Assembly: GCA_028583405.1 (NCBI GenBank)
Contig: CM053251.1
Coordinates: 6,755,602 to 6,819,601 of the forward strand
DNA length: 64,000 nucleotides
From: Pogonophryne albipinna
Lineage: Eukaryota > Chordata > Actinopteri > Perciformes > Artedidraconidae
Reading direction: 5' to 3'
Shown: positions 22,550 through 34,602 of the stretch, piece after piece
How the letters are laid out: every line of letters begins with the position of its first letter
Numbering within the stretch: the stretch's first letter is position 1
Notes under the pieces: generated by a model
The model's input: only the letters and a program-made list of their open reading frames with translations
What the model was told of the DNA's origin: nothing
The model's database searches: none
Made by a program: the position numbers and the translations under genes

Positions 22550-24439
22550 ATCTCAGCGAGGGGACGCTAACGGATGAATTGAGCAGCGATTTTCACCTGC
22601 TGAGGGAGCACAAAGTCAGCCGAGGACCAGCTCTGTCCTCTTCCACTGAGCTCTGACGGCAGAAATACAGTGTTGGCTCCACACTAAAACACTTGTTTGT
22701 GTTCGAAACTAGTATTTTATACAAGTTACCACTGAAAAACAACAATTGCAGCAACTATTGAGGACAGATTTGCCGGTGCTGTATTTATCTCGCTAAACCT
22801 GGCTCTGTTTGGCATCCAGGGGATAAAACGAGCAGCCGGTTGGAGAAGGAGAACTCTTTTAAGACAATTTGACTAAGTTATAAAAAATCTTAATGCTAAT
22901 ATAAAGGTTTTTAAACACAAATTACCCTCATCGCTCCTCATGCCTGCCTCTAACATTTTCACATCCGCACGGTAGGCATAGAGAAACTGGCTGCATTCAT
23001 CTTTAAGGGCTTCCCATTTACAAACAAGTGCACATTAATGTCACACTAATGACCACATGAGCACAATCTCATATTTTCTCCCAACTGAAACGCTGTGGGA
23101 ATGTGCAATATTGAGTTCCTCCAAGATTTTGAGGGATGTGGACCAAGAGAAAAAGGGCCGGGTCTGACCAAGAAACAACCTTTTTTTTTTTTTGTTAAAG
23201 GTCAGAGGCCACAAGGGAGCCTCCTGAAAGACACAAAGCATTACAAAACATTATCAGACAATCTTTAATTGCTTATTTTGTTTGTTTGTGTGATAAGAAC
23301 TGTTATCGACGTATCTTTCTCAGGAAGAGCTGTTTTCACAGATATTCATCGTATGAGTTATATGTTACAATATGTAGGCTTTGATGGATCTTAAAGATTG
23401 TAGAGAAAGTATTTAAATGGCATGACATGTAATGTGGATATTGTTGAGATGGACTGAGTATGGTTACTGCACAGGGAAATATTTTAAAGGCTGTATTTAG
23501 AAAGTAAATTGTGGACTGTTTTCCTCACAGAGATTTATTGCCAATCATCCATATTCTGAATCTACAGGTTGGCGAAATAAGAGACGAGCGGAGGGCTGTT
23601 TCTGAATCAGGGTAACGTGCACTAGGTGGAAGACTCCTGCACAACACTTGTGAACCTCTCGCTATTTTTAAACATTCATACTCACGAACACTGGCGCGTT
23701 CAGTCATCAAGGAAACACACGAACAGAAAAAAAAGACTCCTCACAAGAAGGGCTGAGACACGAAGCCCTTTGGTCCAAACTATGCATTAGGACATTGTAG
23801 CATGATAGAAAAACTTCATTATTGCCATGACTAATTTTCATTACATGTACATACAAGTTACAGGGGGACAGGTCACGGTGGAATGAAATGTGAAAATGTA
23901 CCTGTGTGTTTAAGGAGATGTTATGGTATGATAGAGGTCCAAAGATCTGCGAATAAATCATGTGGAAAGGTGTCGAGTTTTGAATTCAGATGCTGTTTGC
24001 TTGTGGGAAAGGACTATGAGTATGTGTATCAACACAATGAGTTTCCTTCATTTTAAAACCGAGACAAATCCATGATATTAACACTAGGTAACGATAGGTT
24101 TGATATACTTTAATGGCGTTAAATCCACTTTGAGCTGTGGTCATCAAAGTACGTTTTATTAGGTTTAAAGCCACATTTCTTCTCAGAACACCTGCATGAA
24201 CTCTAAAGTTATTATCTCAAAGCTTTTCCATTCACATGAATAAATGTTCACTCATTACATATCGGTGTAAATCTATGACATAGCCCTATGGTGACTGCAG
24301 AGCTGTGACCTGGATGTCTGTGGCGACATTCCCAGGAAAAATCACTAATAAGTACATTTTCAATCAACTATCAAAGGATGGTGGAGCCTGAGCTAAAGAC
24401 TCACTCTTCATCTCACTTGTGTGTGAAGCTTTGTACTCT
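22550..24439 (+). other. Piezo2 3' UTR and downstream flank
   Basis: No coding exon is visible after the TGA at 22547-22549. Candidate polyadenylation hexamers AATAAA occur at 23952-23957 and 24239-24244; neither can be chosen from sequence alone. The rest is unremarkable A+T-rich DNA with a poly-T run near 23180. Confidence 0.5.
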
Positions 24440-24831
24440 ACACTAGCACCCCCCCCCCCCCAGCGTGTCAGTTTCTCCGCTGCGAGGCTCCACTAGCACC
24501 CCCCCCCCCCCCAGCGTGTCACAGTTTCTCCGCTGCGAGGCTCCACTAGCACCCCCCCCCCCCCCCCAGCGTGTCACAGTTTCTCCGCTGCGAGGCTCCA
24601 CTAGCACCCCCCCCCCCCCCAGCGTGTCACAGTTTCTCCGCTGCGAGGCTTCACTAGCACCCCCCCCCCCCCAGCGTGTCACAGTTTCTCCGCTGCGAGG
24701 CTCCACTAGCACCCCCCCCAAGCGTGTCAGTTTCTCCGCTGCGAGGCTCCACTAGCACCCCCCCCCCCCAGCGTGTCACAGTTTCGCCGCTGCGAGACGC
24801 TACTAGCACCCCACTAGCACCCCAGCCCCCC
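24440..24831. repeat. Poly-C minisatellite, about seven units
   Basis: Tandem units of about 50-56 bp read CACTAGCAC, a run of roughly 8-17 C, then AGCGTGTCACAGTTTC and a C/G-rich TCCGCTGCGAGGCTC tail. Unit length varies mainly by the C run. It lies between the convergent 3' ends of piezo2 and napg. The complementary strand has matching G runs. Parts of the unit recur in opposite orientation at 41.13-41.22 kb. Confidence 0.95.
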
Positions 24832-26305
24832 CTCTGACTGACTTCCCGCGGCGTCCCTGCTCTTGCTCTACCTCAGTACGTTTTTTTAATGTTTCTAATG
24901 TAGAAATGACACATTGTTCCATTTCTATAAAATAACCATCAGCTCTATTTTATCTGTATAAACCAGTGGTAGCCTATACTTACTAAAAACAAAGACAAAA
25001 TCAAGGAGTAGTTTCATTTTATTTTCACAGATTGTAACATTTATGTTCACCCAAGTCCTGTGGAGATTGTTTCTAATGCACAGATGCATCTCAGATAATC
25101 ACAGGACATCAGAATAACAGTATAAATATGCATTAAATGTGTGGAGAGCATTAGCCTCATTAAAGATAAATAGGTTTTAGGAAGCTACTCCGTCACTGCA
25201 TGTCTGTCGGAGGCCATTTTGGAGCAGACTGCAGCCGCTGCGAGTCTCACTGATGTGGAAAATCTTTCTGCTAACTCGTTTAAGAAAATGCACAGAGACC
25301 ATGAAATACCACACAATGGAAATGTTTATTGATGCATGTGTGAAGTTTGGAGATATGCTTTTGAGGAATATACAAGAAGTGGGCCACAGCATAAATAAAA
25401 AATGTAAACAGTCCCTTTATCACCTTTTGGTATCAGAATAAGTTTGGCTGGCATGTGATTTATATATCCTCCCTAATTAAAGGCTTCTCACATTTAAGGA
25501 ATTAGCAATAAGATAACTCACAGAAACACAAAAGCAGCCTTAAAGGGGACATATATGGGGGGAAATGCATTGGAAACATCACTGCAGGGTCCTTTTACAT
25601 GTTTAAGTGCTGAGATGTACTGTGAAAAATTGGAAATAAAGACGGAGCCAAGACTATTTTAGGATTAAGGTGGACAAAAACACACACACCTTGAAAACAG
25701 TCAACAATTGGCTACGAGCTGCGCCGTCAGGAACTGTAGTGTTCCTTTAATTTTCTTGAATAAACGGTATCGCTGAAGATTATAGTTTAAATCTGAGTTT
25801 ATCTGCAAATGAATACCTTTTGATTATTAACTATTGCATTATTCCAAACATGCATTAATAAACTGATTGCATATTGTTCCAGTTACATATTCAACAGGCA
25901 GCAGCCATGAATACTGAATAATTTAACTCTGTACAAATAAACACATATACACTGATCAACTCATCAGACATATTACAGTATCTCTGATTTTAATATCAAT
26001 CTTAAGACTACTCACAAACAATAGCGCAAAATGTACAGCGTCACAGAGACCAGAAATAATAACATTTACATACGACAGGCATTATTGAACATTGAGGAGT
26101 TTTCATTACAAAGGAAATTAAAAAGGCTGCTTAAACTCAGGTGGACTCTTTGCAACACCGACTGTTACTGATGTTTTTAAATAATGTATTTCTTAATTTT
26201 TGCACAATATAGATTTAACAGCCACATACTTGGCCTTAGAGCTGGATCATTTGTCGAGTTTTTTTAACTTGTAGAGGGAACACGGTAGATTCGGCTCTCT
26301 GGAGG
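24832..26305. other. Convergent intergenic DNA, napg 3' flank
   Basis: No exon or bounded transposon is recognised. The stretch should include the napg 3' UTR, which is transcribed leftward from 26305. TTTAAT (ATTAAA on the minus strand) occurs at about 25746 and 25989, but no poly(A) site can be fixed. Confidence 0.4.
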
Positions 26306-29300
26306 TTAACACAGCCCTCCCTCATAATCATCCTCTTCTGGCGCTCCACCAGCGCCCCCTTGTGGTGCGGCGGCAGCCTTCTTCTTCTTTGTTCCGCCCC
26401 CGGGGACCCTCAGGGAGAGGGCCAGCTTGGCGTACTGTGAGGGGGGAAAAAGAGTCGTCAGATATCAGATCCTCAAAATTGTATTTTCTCAATAAGCTTC
26501 TTGCAGTGATTGAAGCACATGACGCTTTTTCGGCAGAGTTTTACTGAATTATTTCACATGAGATTTCTGTTCATTTCTGTTCCTTAGACAGTCATTAGTC
26601 CTGATGAAGCAGATTGGATACGTTTTTGAGTGTTTTACTATAATAAATAATATGTAAAGCCTTGGATCTATTTCTCTAGGGTGTATCAAACTCAATTTCA
26701 CACAAGGAAATGAGAATCCCGTCAATGGCCAGACATGTTTAGTTTATTGACATGCTTTTATTTAATCGAAAAACTAAAATATCTCATATGGACTTCTTAC
26801 ATACAATTTGACAAACATTGTTAGCCACAGTTACTTTCTTTTTTAAGTCAAAGTTGCTGGTCCTCCCAAGAGAGATGACTGTGTCTTTAAGTGGATCTCT
26901 GAGATTTTCCCACAGGAAGAACAGCGCTTCATTGTGAAATCTGACTTTTGTGTGAAAATGAAGAAAGTGTTTTAGCGGCGAGGGTGAGACCACAGGCGAG
27001 TAAGTGACATTAAACATTTAACCATCCAGAAGACAATGAACAAAGCAAGACAAGGACAAATGAAAACCATAATAACTGTTGATCGGTTTGTCCATTTTTG
27101 ACCGTATACAAAGAAAAAATCCATATAAATAAAGCTGTCATTTAATATAAAGTCATTTTTGTCAGAATTGTCCCATACTCCTCTCTGGTTCTCCCCCCCG
27201 TATTAAAAAACATATTCAGAAGTACTTATGGATCACCAGTACTCACGTCATTGTCCATGTACTTCAGTAGAGGCGAGTTGCACACGCGGTAGACCTGATC
27301 CTCGTCCTGCTCGTCGTAGCCCTGCAGTAGCGTCTCCATGGCGACAGAGTCCTCACTCCCACTGTACCCGGGCAGACTGGACGACACCAAGAAACACATC
27401 ATGTAAAGACCCTCGTTTTTAAGTGTTTTCACGATGATCATGTGGAGGGTAAACAATCTCCAAAGAGAGCCTCTGCATTTGATCGACGATGGACTCAGGC
27501 CACAGATGACAGAAACGAAAGAATATGGTAAAAGAAAAACGTACCTGTAACTTTCTCTGACACATTTATCAGCTGCTACGTAGTCCGCTCTATGGAGATG
27601 AATCAGCACTTGGACAGTTGTTTTCTGAAGAGTGAAAAACAGACCAACACATATGTTTACTCTATTTCTTTTAGGAGCACCTGCTCTTCTTGTTACCATG
27701 TGACATATATTCAATAATACACAGTGCTGTGTTATATATTGATCAGCTGAGAGGAATAGAATAAGAACTGAGTTGGTTATCTGGTAAATGTATTCTAGAG
27801 GTAGTATATACTGTAAAGCTTAATTAAGTTGCTAATGAGAGATCTGGATAACATTAGCATTGTAACCCACCTTGAAGCACATGGGGAAGTTCTCGATATC
27901 TTTGTACATGTTCTTCTCTTTCAGCACAGCGACGGACGCCTCATCCAACCTGGAGGGTCAAACGAGAAAGTGAGGAATGAGGAACAGGTACTGTTTAAGA
28001 TTTTTCATAGTTGCAAGTGAATATTTAAATACATTTGAGCCATCAGCTTGTAAGCCTTTATTTATGGGATAGATCTCAGAGAGTTATTGGAATAAAGGTT
28101 TGTGGATAAGTCCATCACCTTGTTCCGTACATAAGCATTTGCTAAAACAGGACAGCTATAATCCTGTGTTGCATTACACCACCTAGCATGTGGCAGCATT
28201 ATCATCACCGTCCTTCCATATATATCTGTATCTCTTTACCTTCTTAACCTGACCAGGAGTCTGGAGGCTTTCCCCAGCATCTCCACTGCCTGGCGCAGGC
28301 GGTCCTCATTCTACAGAGAGAGGCAACATGGATGTTTATCAGCGGAACAAAATAAAAACAAGTTAAATGATTCATTCAGGTTTTGTTGGAAGCTTACCTC
28401 AAACACACCAGCTGCCTTCTGATACAGGTCCACAGCTTTCTCTAGATTGATAGGCTCTATCAGTCTGAAGAATAAAGGAAAAGGTTAAGAGGAAAGCAAA
28501 TGTGCAAGTATTAAAAAAGATTATGCAATGGACAGAGATATAGTCCCAAAGATGTGTGTTAATGTAATGCATACAGACAGAAGATGTTAAATATCAATTT
28601 TCTCAAGTGTATTCAAAAATAAAGTTGTTTTACTTTCCAGCGCGGTCCAGAGCCATGGCAGCGGTGTCAGGAGTCCCGTTCTCCATGTACATCATGCAGG
28701 CTTTCTCTATTAAGTCAATGGCTTCCGGCATCTTCTTTTGCTCCTGATGCAATGCAGACACAGCAGAGTTACAATTCTGCTGCAGAAACGTTACCTACGT
28801 CTACCTGCTAGAGTTTAATGTTAAATCTGCACATACCTTCATCATCATTCCTGCCTGTTCAATAGCCCTGAGGAAAAGAAGGAGAATTTGTATTAAATAA
28901 GAGTTATAATGTTAGTTGCTGGCTTAGAGTAATAACTGGGTCATACAACTTGACACTTACTTTGCAGCATGAAACAGACTGTAGGAAAGGTTAAGGAAAT
29001 AACAATACAGACAAAAGTGCAGTGTCATGAAACTGTGATCAGAGTACAGAGAGGATACGTCTTGTTTTCTGTTTGATATTCTGCTTCCTTCAAGTAAGCA
29101 TCCGTTGCTTGTTCATACTGCTTTGCATTCTTGAAGCACACAGCTACACACAAAAGGAGGGACAGGTTAACAGTTAGTAGTACAAAGGTGGTAAATGATA
29201 GCTATAAATAAAGAAATAACATTGACTTTACCTGCTTTGGCATATTCTGACGCAGCACTGTCAAAATCAGGCTTCCACTTAGTCAGACTTGTCTTTAGGC

Positions 29301-30001
29301 TAAAAAACATGACGATAACAAATATTAGGAACTACAGGATCACAGGGTCTTCTGTTCCCCAAATGAATATCCTCTCAATATGGCATATTAATAAGACATT
29401 TGAATGTTGAAGTGTAACATGTTGAAATCATCCACCCCCAGTTTACAGCCTAAAGGTATTATACTGCTTGAAACCGATGCACTCAAATTCGATGCAAGAT
29501 ATTAGTCTTTTTACCTTTATATGTATAAACTGACTTATCAGATTGTTACCATTTAAGCTGCATTTCAAAACATATAGCTCAATTCATTATTTAGCTATTT
29601 GAACTGTGAAGATAGCCATTACACATGTATTACAATGTGTATATTACTAACATGGACCATGGGAAAATAGTGATGACCCCAGCAAAATACAAACGCCTGA
29701 ATCATAGCAGACTTAGCTAGATTTTCATTGTATTGACATTCAACAGAAAAATACACAATTGCTGCTTATTTATTGTATATTAAATCGACCTATAATGACG
29801 TGACGATGCAATATTTAGTCATGTATGCCGCATAACCCACGGTGAAAATGCCTCAGTGGCCTTTACTGAAAGCTAACATCAATAGTAAAAAACAAACGGC
29901 TGTTTCCTGTAAATTACTTAAACGAGATTATGTATCGTAACTCACTATTTTTCAGCTTTAGCTATATGGTCATGGGCTTCGTTTATCTTCTGAGCAGCCA
30001 T
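26306..30001 (-). CDS. napg: Gamma-soluble NSF attachment protein (gamma-SNAP), complete
   Basis: SNAPs bind SNARE complexes and recruit the ATPase NSF, which takes spent complexes apart after membrane fusion. Exons in coding order: 29946-30001, 29232-29299, 29059-29143, 28961-28978, 28837-28867, 28634-28743, 28398-28464, 28240-28310, 27871-27949, 27545-27624, 27247-27376, 26306-26434. They total 924 nt (307 residues plus TAA) with consistent phases; the human protein is about 312. The start MAAQKINEA and the end EDDYEGGLC match the gamma-SNAP family. The body is the all-helical TPR-like SNAP fold; GENGTPDTAAMAL-type and YMDND motifs are recognisable. A Lys/Ala/Gly-rich stretch precedes the acidic tail. 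Two exons are tiny (18 and 31 nt), and one intron looks U12-type. It is convergent with piezo2, as in human. Confidence 0.95.
28961..28978 (-). other. napg: 18-nt micro-exon of napg
   Basis: Read on the minus strand, this exon supplies the last base of a Thr codon, then LFHAA and two bases of Lys. It lies between AG at the upstream acceptor (CCTACAG) and a GTAAGT donor. Gamma-SNAP needs exactly these residues between its exons 3 and 5 (human has ALFHAAKAYEQAG), so the exon is required for the reading frame. Confidence 0.85.
28979..29058 (-). other. napg: Probable U12-type (minor spliceosome) intron of napg
   Basis: On the minus strand the donor reads GTATCCTC, which fits the U12 5' splice-site consensus RTATCCTY. 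The branch-site consensus TTCCTTAAC is present exactly (plus coordinates 28990-28998). Its branch A lies about 12 nt before the terminal AG, the spacing expected for U12 introns. The intron is only 80 bp long. No other intron in the window was seen with this pair of signals. Confidence 0.8.
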
Positions 30002-30170
30002 GCTGTCGTTAACTCGAAGAGGTTTAGCGATTTGTTATGGATAAAGAGCGATGTTGTATTGTCGCTGTTTGGATTAACAGGAACTCCTCTTCGGACGCAA
30101 CGTCACGGACGTCATCCGATGTCGCAGACTACGGGTGCCGCAGAGGACACGATGCAGCAGGAAAGCGAAC
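30002..30170 (-). promoter_or_regulatory. Probable napg 5' UTR/promoter
   Basis: The segment just upstream of the ATG (minus strand) is richer in CpG than its surroundings. It holds two ACGTCA-type words (around 30100-30118) that resemble CRE/ATF sites. No TATA box is evident. The transcription start is not determinable. Confidence 0.35.
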
Positions 30171-30319
30171 ACACTGGCTGCTGTGATTTGTGTTTTACGA
30201 TACAGAAATACAGTAACTTCACCCACTTTAGGTATTTGCTGTGCGACAGAATAAAGCACGACATAGCAGGCAACCAAAGAATGTTAGGTGAACAACTGCA
30301 GGTGGAAGAATAAACAAAA

Positions 30320-31015
30320 CAAATAAAACAATAGGTACATTGAAACCAAATGCACAGCCATTGTATTAATCCTTCTGTTTAAAGAGCCTTGTGACAGCAA
30401 AACATCAGCTTCTTCCATTATAGATATGTTTCTACAGATTTCTATGCCCCATTTAAAATATATTGATACTTATATGGGCAACATATAATCTGTCACTGCC
30501 AATATAATCCCCTAAAAGTGTACATACAGAGACATACAGTTACATACTGCACTTTATATATATTCATTCATTTGTATTATTATTTTTGCAATATTTGTAT
30601 AGTTTACATTTTACAGAACACTTGAATTGTATTTAGACTTTGTATTATTTCGTATTCCATTGTTTTGCCAGTGGAGCTTAATTTATATGTATTTTAATTA
30701 TTTAAATACATGTCTATCACTTGTTTTGTTTTGACCGATTCACTCTCTTGAGCACTGCTCTATAGAATATGGGCCTGCTGTCTGACTGCTTTTAAAAATC
30801 TGACTTAATGGCAAAATCTGACTAAAGATTGAACAGCCCACAACTTGCATCATTTTAGACACAGGTTAAACACTGGATGAAACAATGGGCATACCTTTAC
30901 AATTGTCAGAGCAGAATCAAAGAAGTTCATGACACCTGAGAAGCAATGGTCACAAAAATCCTTTCATTTTTTGGCACACAACTGTTTATAGTTTCAGGTC
31001 TTCTTTAGTTTAATG
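30320..31015. other. Intergenic DNA without recognised feature
   Basis: A+T-rich sequence upstream of napg. No exon, bounded transposon or tandem array was recognised on either strand. Confidence 0.4.
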
Positions 31016-31462
31016 CAGTTTTCCCAAAACTTTTTCAGTCGGGCCCCCCTTGGGTAATTGGAAATATTTTCGGGCCCCCCCATTTCCCATTTATATTGGT
31101 AGGATTAATTGTATATGGTTGTAAAAACATTACATTTTCTCTGCTAATAATAAGAAGATACAAAGATCCAACTATAATTTTACATTTTATTATGGATTAC
31201 ACATGAACAAAAGTGTTTGTAATAGATACTGTGAATTAATTTAGCCTAATTAAAACTAGTAGGCCTTCTTCCCTGAGTAGTAGATTTTTAAATTCAAATT
31301 TCTTCAAGGAAAATATATTAATGAACACTTAAATACTATTTCTACTGCAGGTTGCAAACTATCACATCACTATACCATTCCTATTCCACACATAGCCTAT
31401 CAATGACTTGTGTTAATTGCTTTACCCACCAGGGGTCACGCCCCACAGTTTGAAAACCACTG
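31016..31462. mobile_element. Old hAT-like non-autonomous element
   Basis: The left end begins CAGTTTTCCCAAAACTTTTT and continues with GGGCCCCCC. The right end is GGGGTCACGCCCCACAGTTTG followed by AAAACCACTG. These are the ends of a common vertebrate hAT family (CAGTGGTTTTCAAACTG when inverted). The putative 8-bp duplication is imperfect (GTTTAATG versus GGTTAGTA), consistent with age. Confidence 0.6.
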
Positions 31463-31600
31463 GGTTAGTAAACCATAGAGAGGCGAAGTCCCTCCCTTTC
31501 CAGTGGACCTCCATGGGACCTTATTTCGGAAAAAATATGTATTGAAGTCAATGGCGAGAGAAAGATTATCTTTCGATCCCGTTTGAATTTGAATCGCACA
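31463..31600 (-). repeat. Interspersed repeat family R1, copy a
   Basis: Words such as ATAGAGAGGCGAAGTCCC and GACCTCCATGGGACCTTATT recur in inverted orientation at 45335-45470, where the match extends through ATTGACTTCAATACAT. A related copy is at 39703-39860. The family is not identified; it looks like a non-autonomous DNA element. Confidence 0.6.
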
Positions 31601-32351
31601 ACTACACACGACACCAAGGTGGCCGTCACTGTCTTGCCAAACAAGGGATTGACTACCCTCACTATCACCACAATGAAACACGTCCAGAAGAATGTCATGC
31701 AAAGCTGCCTGCCTGCCTTCCTTCGATTCTCCCTGAACTGCCCACATAAATCCGAAAAATTCACTAAGTGTTGAGGCCAAAATTGACCACCCAACAAACA
31801 GTTAGGAGCACGTTTCAGGCAATTTGGATTCGATTGGTACTTTGCAGAATCTTTTTTTTCCTTTTTTTTTTATGCCTCCCCCCCACTAATTGGATGACGC
31901 TGAGTCGGATGGTAGGTGACATCAATGGTCTACAACTTTTCAATAAGAAGTTACAGATTTTTGAAATAGTTGCAGATTTTCCTTTTTTTTTATTTTTATT
32001 TTTTTTATTTTTTAAAAACACTTTTTCAGACTCAGAAAAGGACGTTGAATCGAATGGGCTAGGTCTCGGACTCTAATGTTGTTGTTTTTTGTTTTGTCTT
32101 TTATCAAAATATATCTATTCCAACTTACTTTTTGACGCTGAATCCAACGGTGCCAGTCTCGAAGCTGTACGACCCCTAGTGGCCAAGATAATAATAAATA
32201 ACTGTCTCAAAGGCTTGGAATTTTTTTTTCTTCAAAATCAAACACCAGATTCTGGGTCAGCGCGCTGCCCCGAACGTGCCCATATAACTTTCGTCACACA
32301 CGGCCTTACGGTTCTCTTTAATTGGCTGGGGTCAAGGGGCTTTCTATTTTG
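31600..32351. other. Unidentified intergenic stretch with poly-T runs
   Basis: No coding similarity is recognised. Two T-rich tracts occur (31850-31871 and 31981-32012). Recurrent CTGA.TC.AA.GG words near 32040 and 32140 hint at a decayed repeat. Nothing else is supportable. Confidence 0.3.
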
Positions 32352-32655
32352 CGTTATATCTCGATAACTATAAGGTTTTGGAATCGGCCTTTCGGATGTG
32401 TCCTACAGCTCATCAAGGCGCACGCGTGGATGCCCTTGGTGTCCCGGTCCGACATTCCTACGAGAAGTTTGTTTTTCAAAGTTTTCATTCAGTATGGCCT
32501 AAAGGTCTTACCCTCTGTGAGGCTCCCTGAAAGTGCAGGACTCTGGGTGGGAGTGTCGTACGAGAAAGGCAAAGACATCCATGCGTGCGTCTTGGCGAGC
32601 TGTACAACATATCCGAAAGGCGGATTCTAAAAACCTATCGTTGTGGAGTTAGAAC
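32352..32655. repeat. Imperfect foldback (long inverted repeat)
   Basis: The left arm, about 32352-32440, contains GCCTTTCGGATGTGTCCTAC and CATCAAGGCGCACGCGTGG. The right arm, about 32568-32655, reads the same on the other strand with scattered changes (GCCTTTCGGATATGTTGTAC, CGCCAAGACGCACGCATGG). By eye the arms are about 80% identical over roughly 75-85 bp, with about 125 bp between them. It could be a foldback MITE or two inverted fragments of one repeat. Confidence 0.75.
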
Positions 32656-32680
32656 GATTTATTGCACTGTAAGACCGAAC

Positions 32681-32770
32681 AGTACAAGCTTCTTGAAGAA
32701 TATGGGTTGTTTTAACCCAAACATTTATAAAAGTTAATTCACCGCTAATTTTCTGATGACTATGAACTGA
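32681..32770. repeat. 90-bp exact direct repeat, copy 1
   Basis: The segment from AGTACAAGCTTCTTGAAG to CTGATGACTATGAACTGA is identical to 38806-38895 in the same orientation. The flanks differ immediately on the right. The two copies bracket the nested transposon block. Confidence 0.92.
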
Positions 32771-33984
32771 CCCCCTAGCGCCGCCACTGTTTGAGCCTAT
32801 GTGTGTGTAGTGGCGTTTTGTCGGGGTTGTGGGTTTTGACACGCCTCTCTTTGTTTCCAAACATATTAAGCGGACATCGTGGTTGAATTAGATGAGCTTT
32901 ATTCATTGGTCCAGACGGCGTATAAACAGGAGGACACATTTCTTCGCTTCATACGTAATAAAAGTTTCAGTCTCCAAAAGAACAAAAAGAACACGGTCAA
33001 AATACTTTTCCGTTTCCCCGTCTCATATAGCCATGCACGTGATACTGACGCTAGTGCTGCACGATTCTTGCTCAAATGTGAATCACGATTTTCCTCCATA
33101 AGAATTGAGATCACGATTCTCACACGATTCTCATCGTTTCAATGAAAATATTTATTGCACTCTTACTCTTAGACGTCACGTGAGTACAATGAATTTAAAC
33201 AGACAACATTTGTCTCTCTTGTAACAAAAACATAACTTTGTCTTTAGTCTGTAGTTGCTGAATACTGAACAAACATTATTACATTCAAAATGTGGCACCT
33301 GGAGCCAACTATTGTGGCTTTAAACAGACACCATCAACATCAAAGTGCTTGACTTAAATCCAAGTCTCAGTTTCTTGTAGCAAAAACATAGAGTAACTAA
33401 AATGAATTTGACAGCCAACTACTGTGGCTTTAAACAAAGTGCTTGACTTAAACTCAAGTCTCTCTGGTAACAAAACATACAGTAACTAAAATAAAGATAT
33501 TGCTGCTGCCCAGAGACGTGCACACATAGACTCTAGGTAGTGCTTGAGCACCTGCCCGTTTTGCCCTCTGGACAGCAATGTGCCCTTTTTTTCCAGTTTT
33601 GTTTTTTTCCAGTGTACAGTATGTGGCTCATGGTAACATCGATCAATTCTGGATTAAAAGCTTCTAATATATACAACAATGTCCCAAATGCGCGTTGTAA
33701 TTTTGTCAGACATCCCCACACGTGCCCCGCGGCACTCCCGTACGTGCCCTGGCTGCAGCCCCTCCCTTCCCTGCTCTCAACGTGAACGCGCAGCGCGCAG
33801 AGCTGACAGTCAGTCACTCAGTCAGACAGGCCACGGCGGGTGTGTGGTGCAGCAGCACGCAGCAACACGCAGCAACACGATTAAAAGTGCCCTAGTGACG
33901 ACCAAGTAAGTAACCACCAGGTAACAAATACAACAAGTGTATTGTTTAATACCCTAAATCAGATGCCAAACTAAACTATACAGG

Positions 33985-34110
33985 GTTCGTACGGTCATTG
34001 AAAACCTGGAAAAGTCATGGAAATTCAAAATGCAAATTCCAGGCCCTGGAAAAGTTATGGAAAACAATATTTTTCCCAAAGTTTTGGAAAAGTCATGGAA
34101 ATGTAATAAA
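33985..34110 (+). mobile_element. Single end of a hAT-type element
   Basis: CAGGGTTCGTACGGTCATTG followed by repeated words like CTGGAAAAGTCATGGAAA is the start of a widespread vertebrate hAT MITE family. No matching right end was found, so it is annotated as a remnant. Confidence 0.5.
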
Positions 34111-34602
34111 AGTTGCGTCAAATATAATTTACATTTTATCTAATCGCCGAAATAATCTGCGGTCGCGAGCTGTTATGTGCCATCATGACGCGCATGGTGT
34201 TATTTTTTAATATATGAAGCGCGAGCTGTGTGCTCGAGTCTTCTTGCCTGTCGGGCCGGCTGAACTCTGCTGCTCCGGGATGAGAGTCAGCTACATTATC
34301 TACGGTGTGTTCATTAACTGTGCGGAGTCACTGTGGCACAGACTGAGCCGCTGGTGAACAGCTGTTAGAACAGGCCGTTCAGGTGTTCAGAGTTTTTCTG
34401 TCGCAATATCATTTAAGGCAGGGGTCTTCAACGTTTTTCAGGCCAGGGACCCCCAAACTGATGGAGAGCTGGAGCAGGGACCCCCCTACTATATGTATGG
34501 CATACAATTGTGTTTTATATTAAACGGGGCCTAGTGCCGTGTATAAACATAGCTACTCTGTTATTGTACATTCAATACTAAGCTATTCAAATATTACACA
34601 GG

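Noticed and set aside
24443..24755. Open frames on both strands with Gly- and Pro-rich repeats
   Set aside because: Translations of the poly-C minisatellite. Its regular units are not a CRISPR array: the repeats are adjoining, the variation is in the C run, and the genome is eukaryotic.
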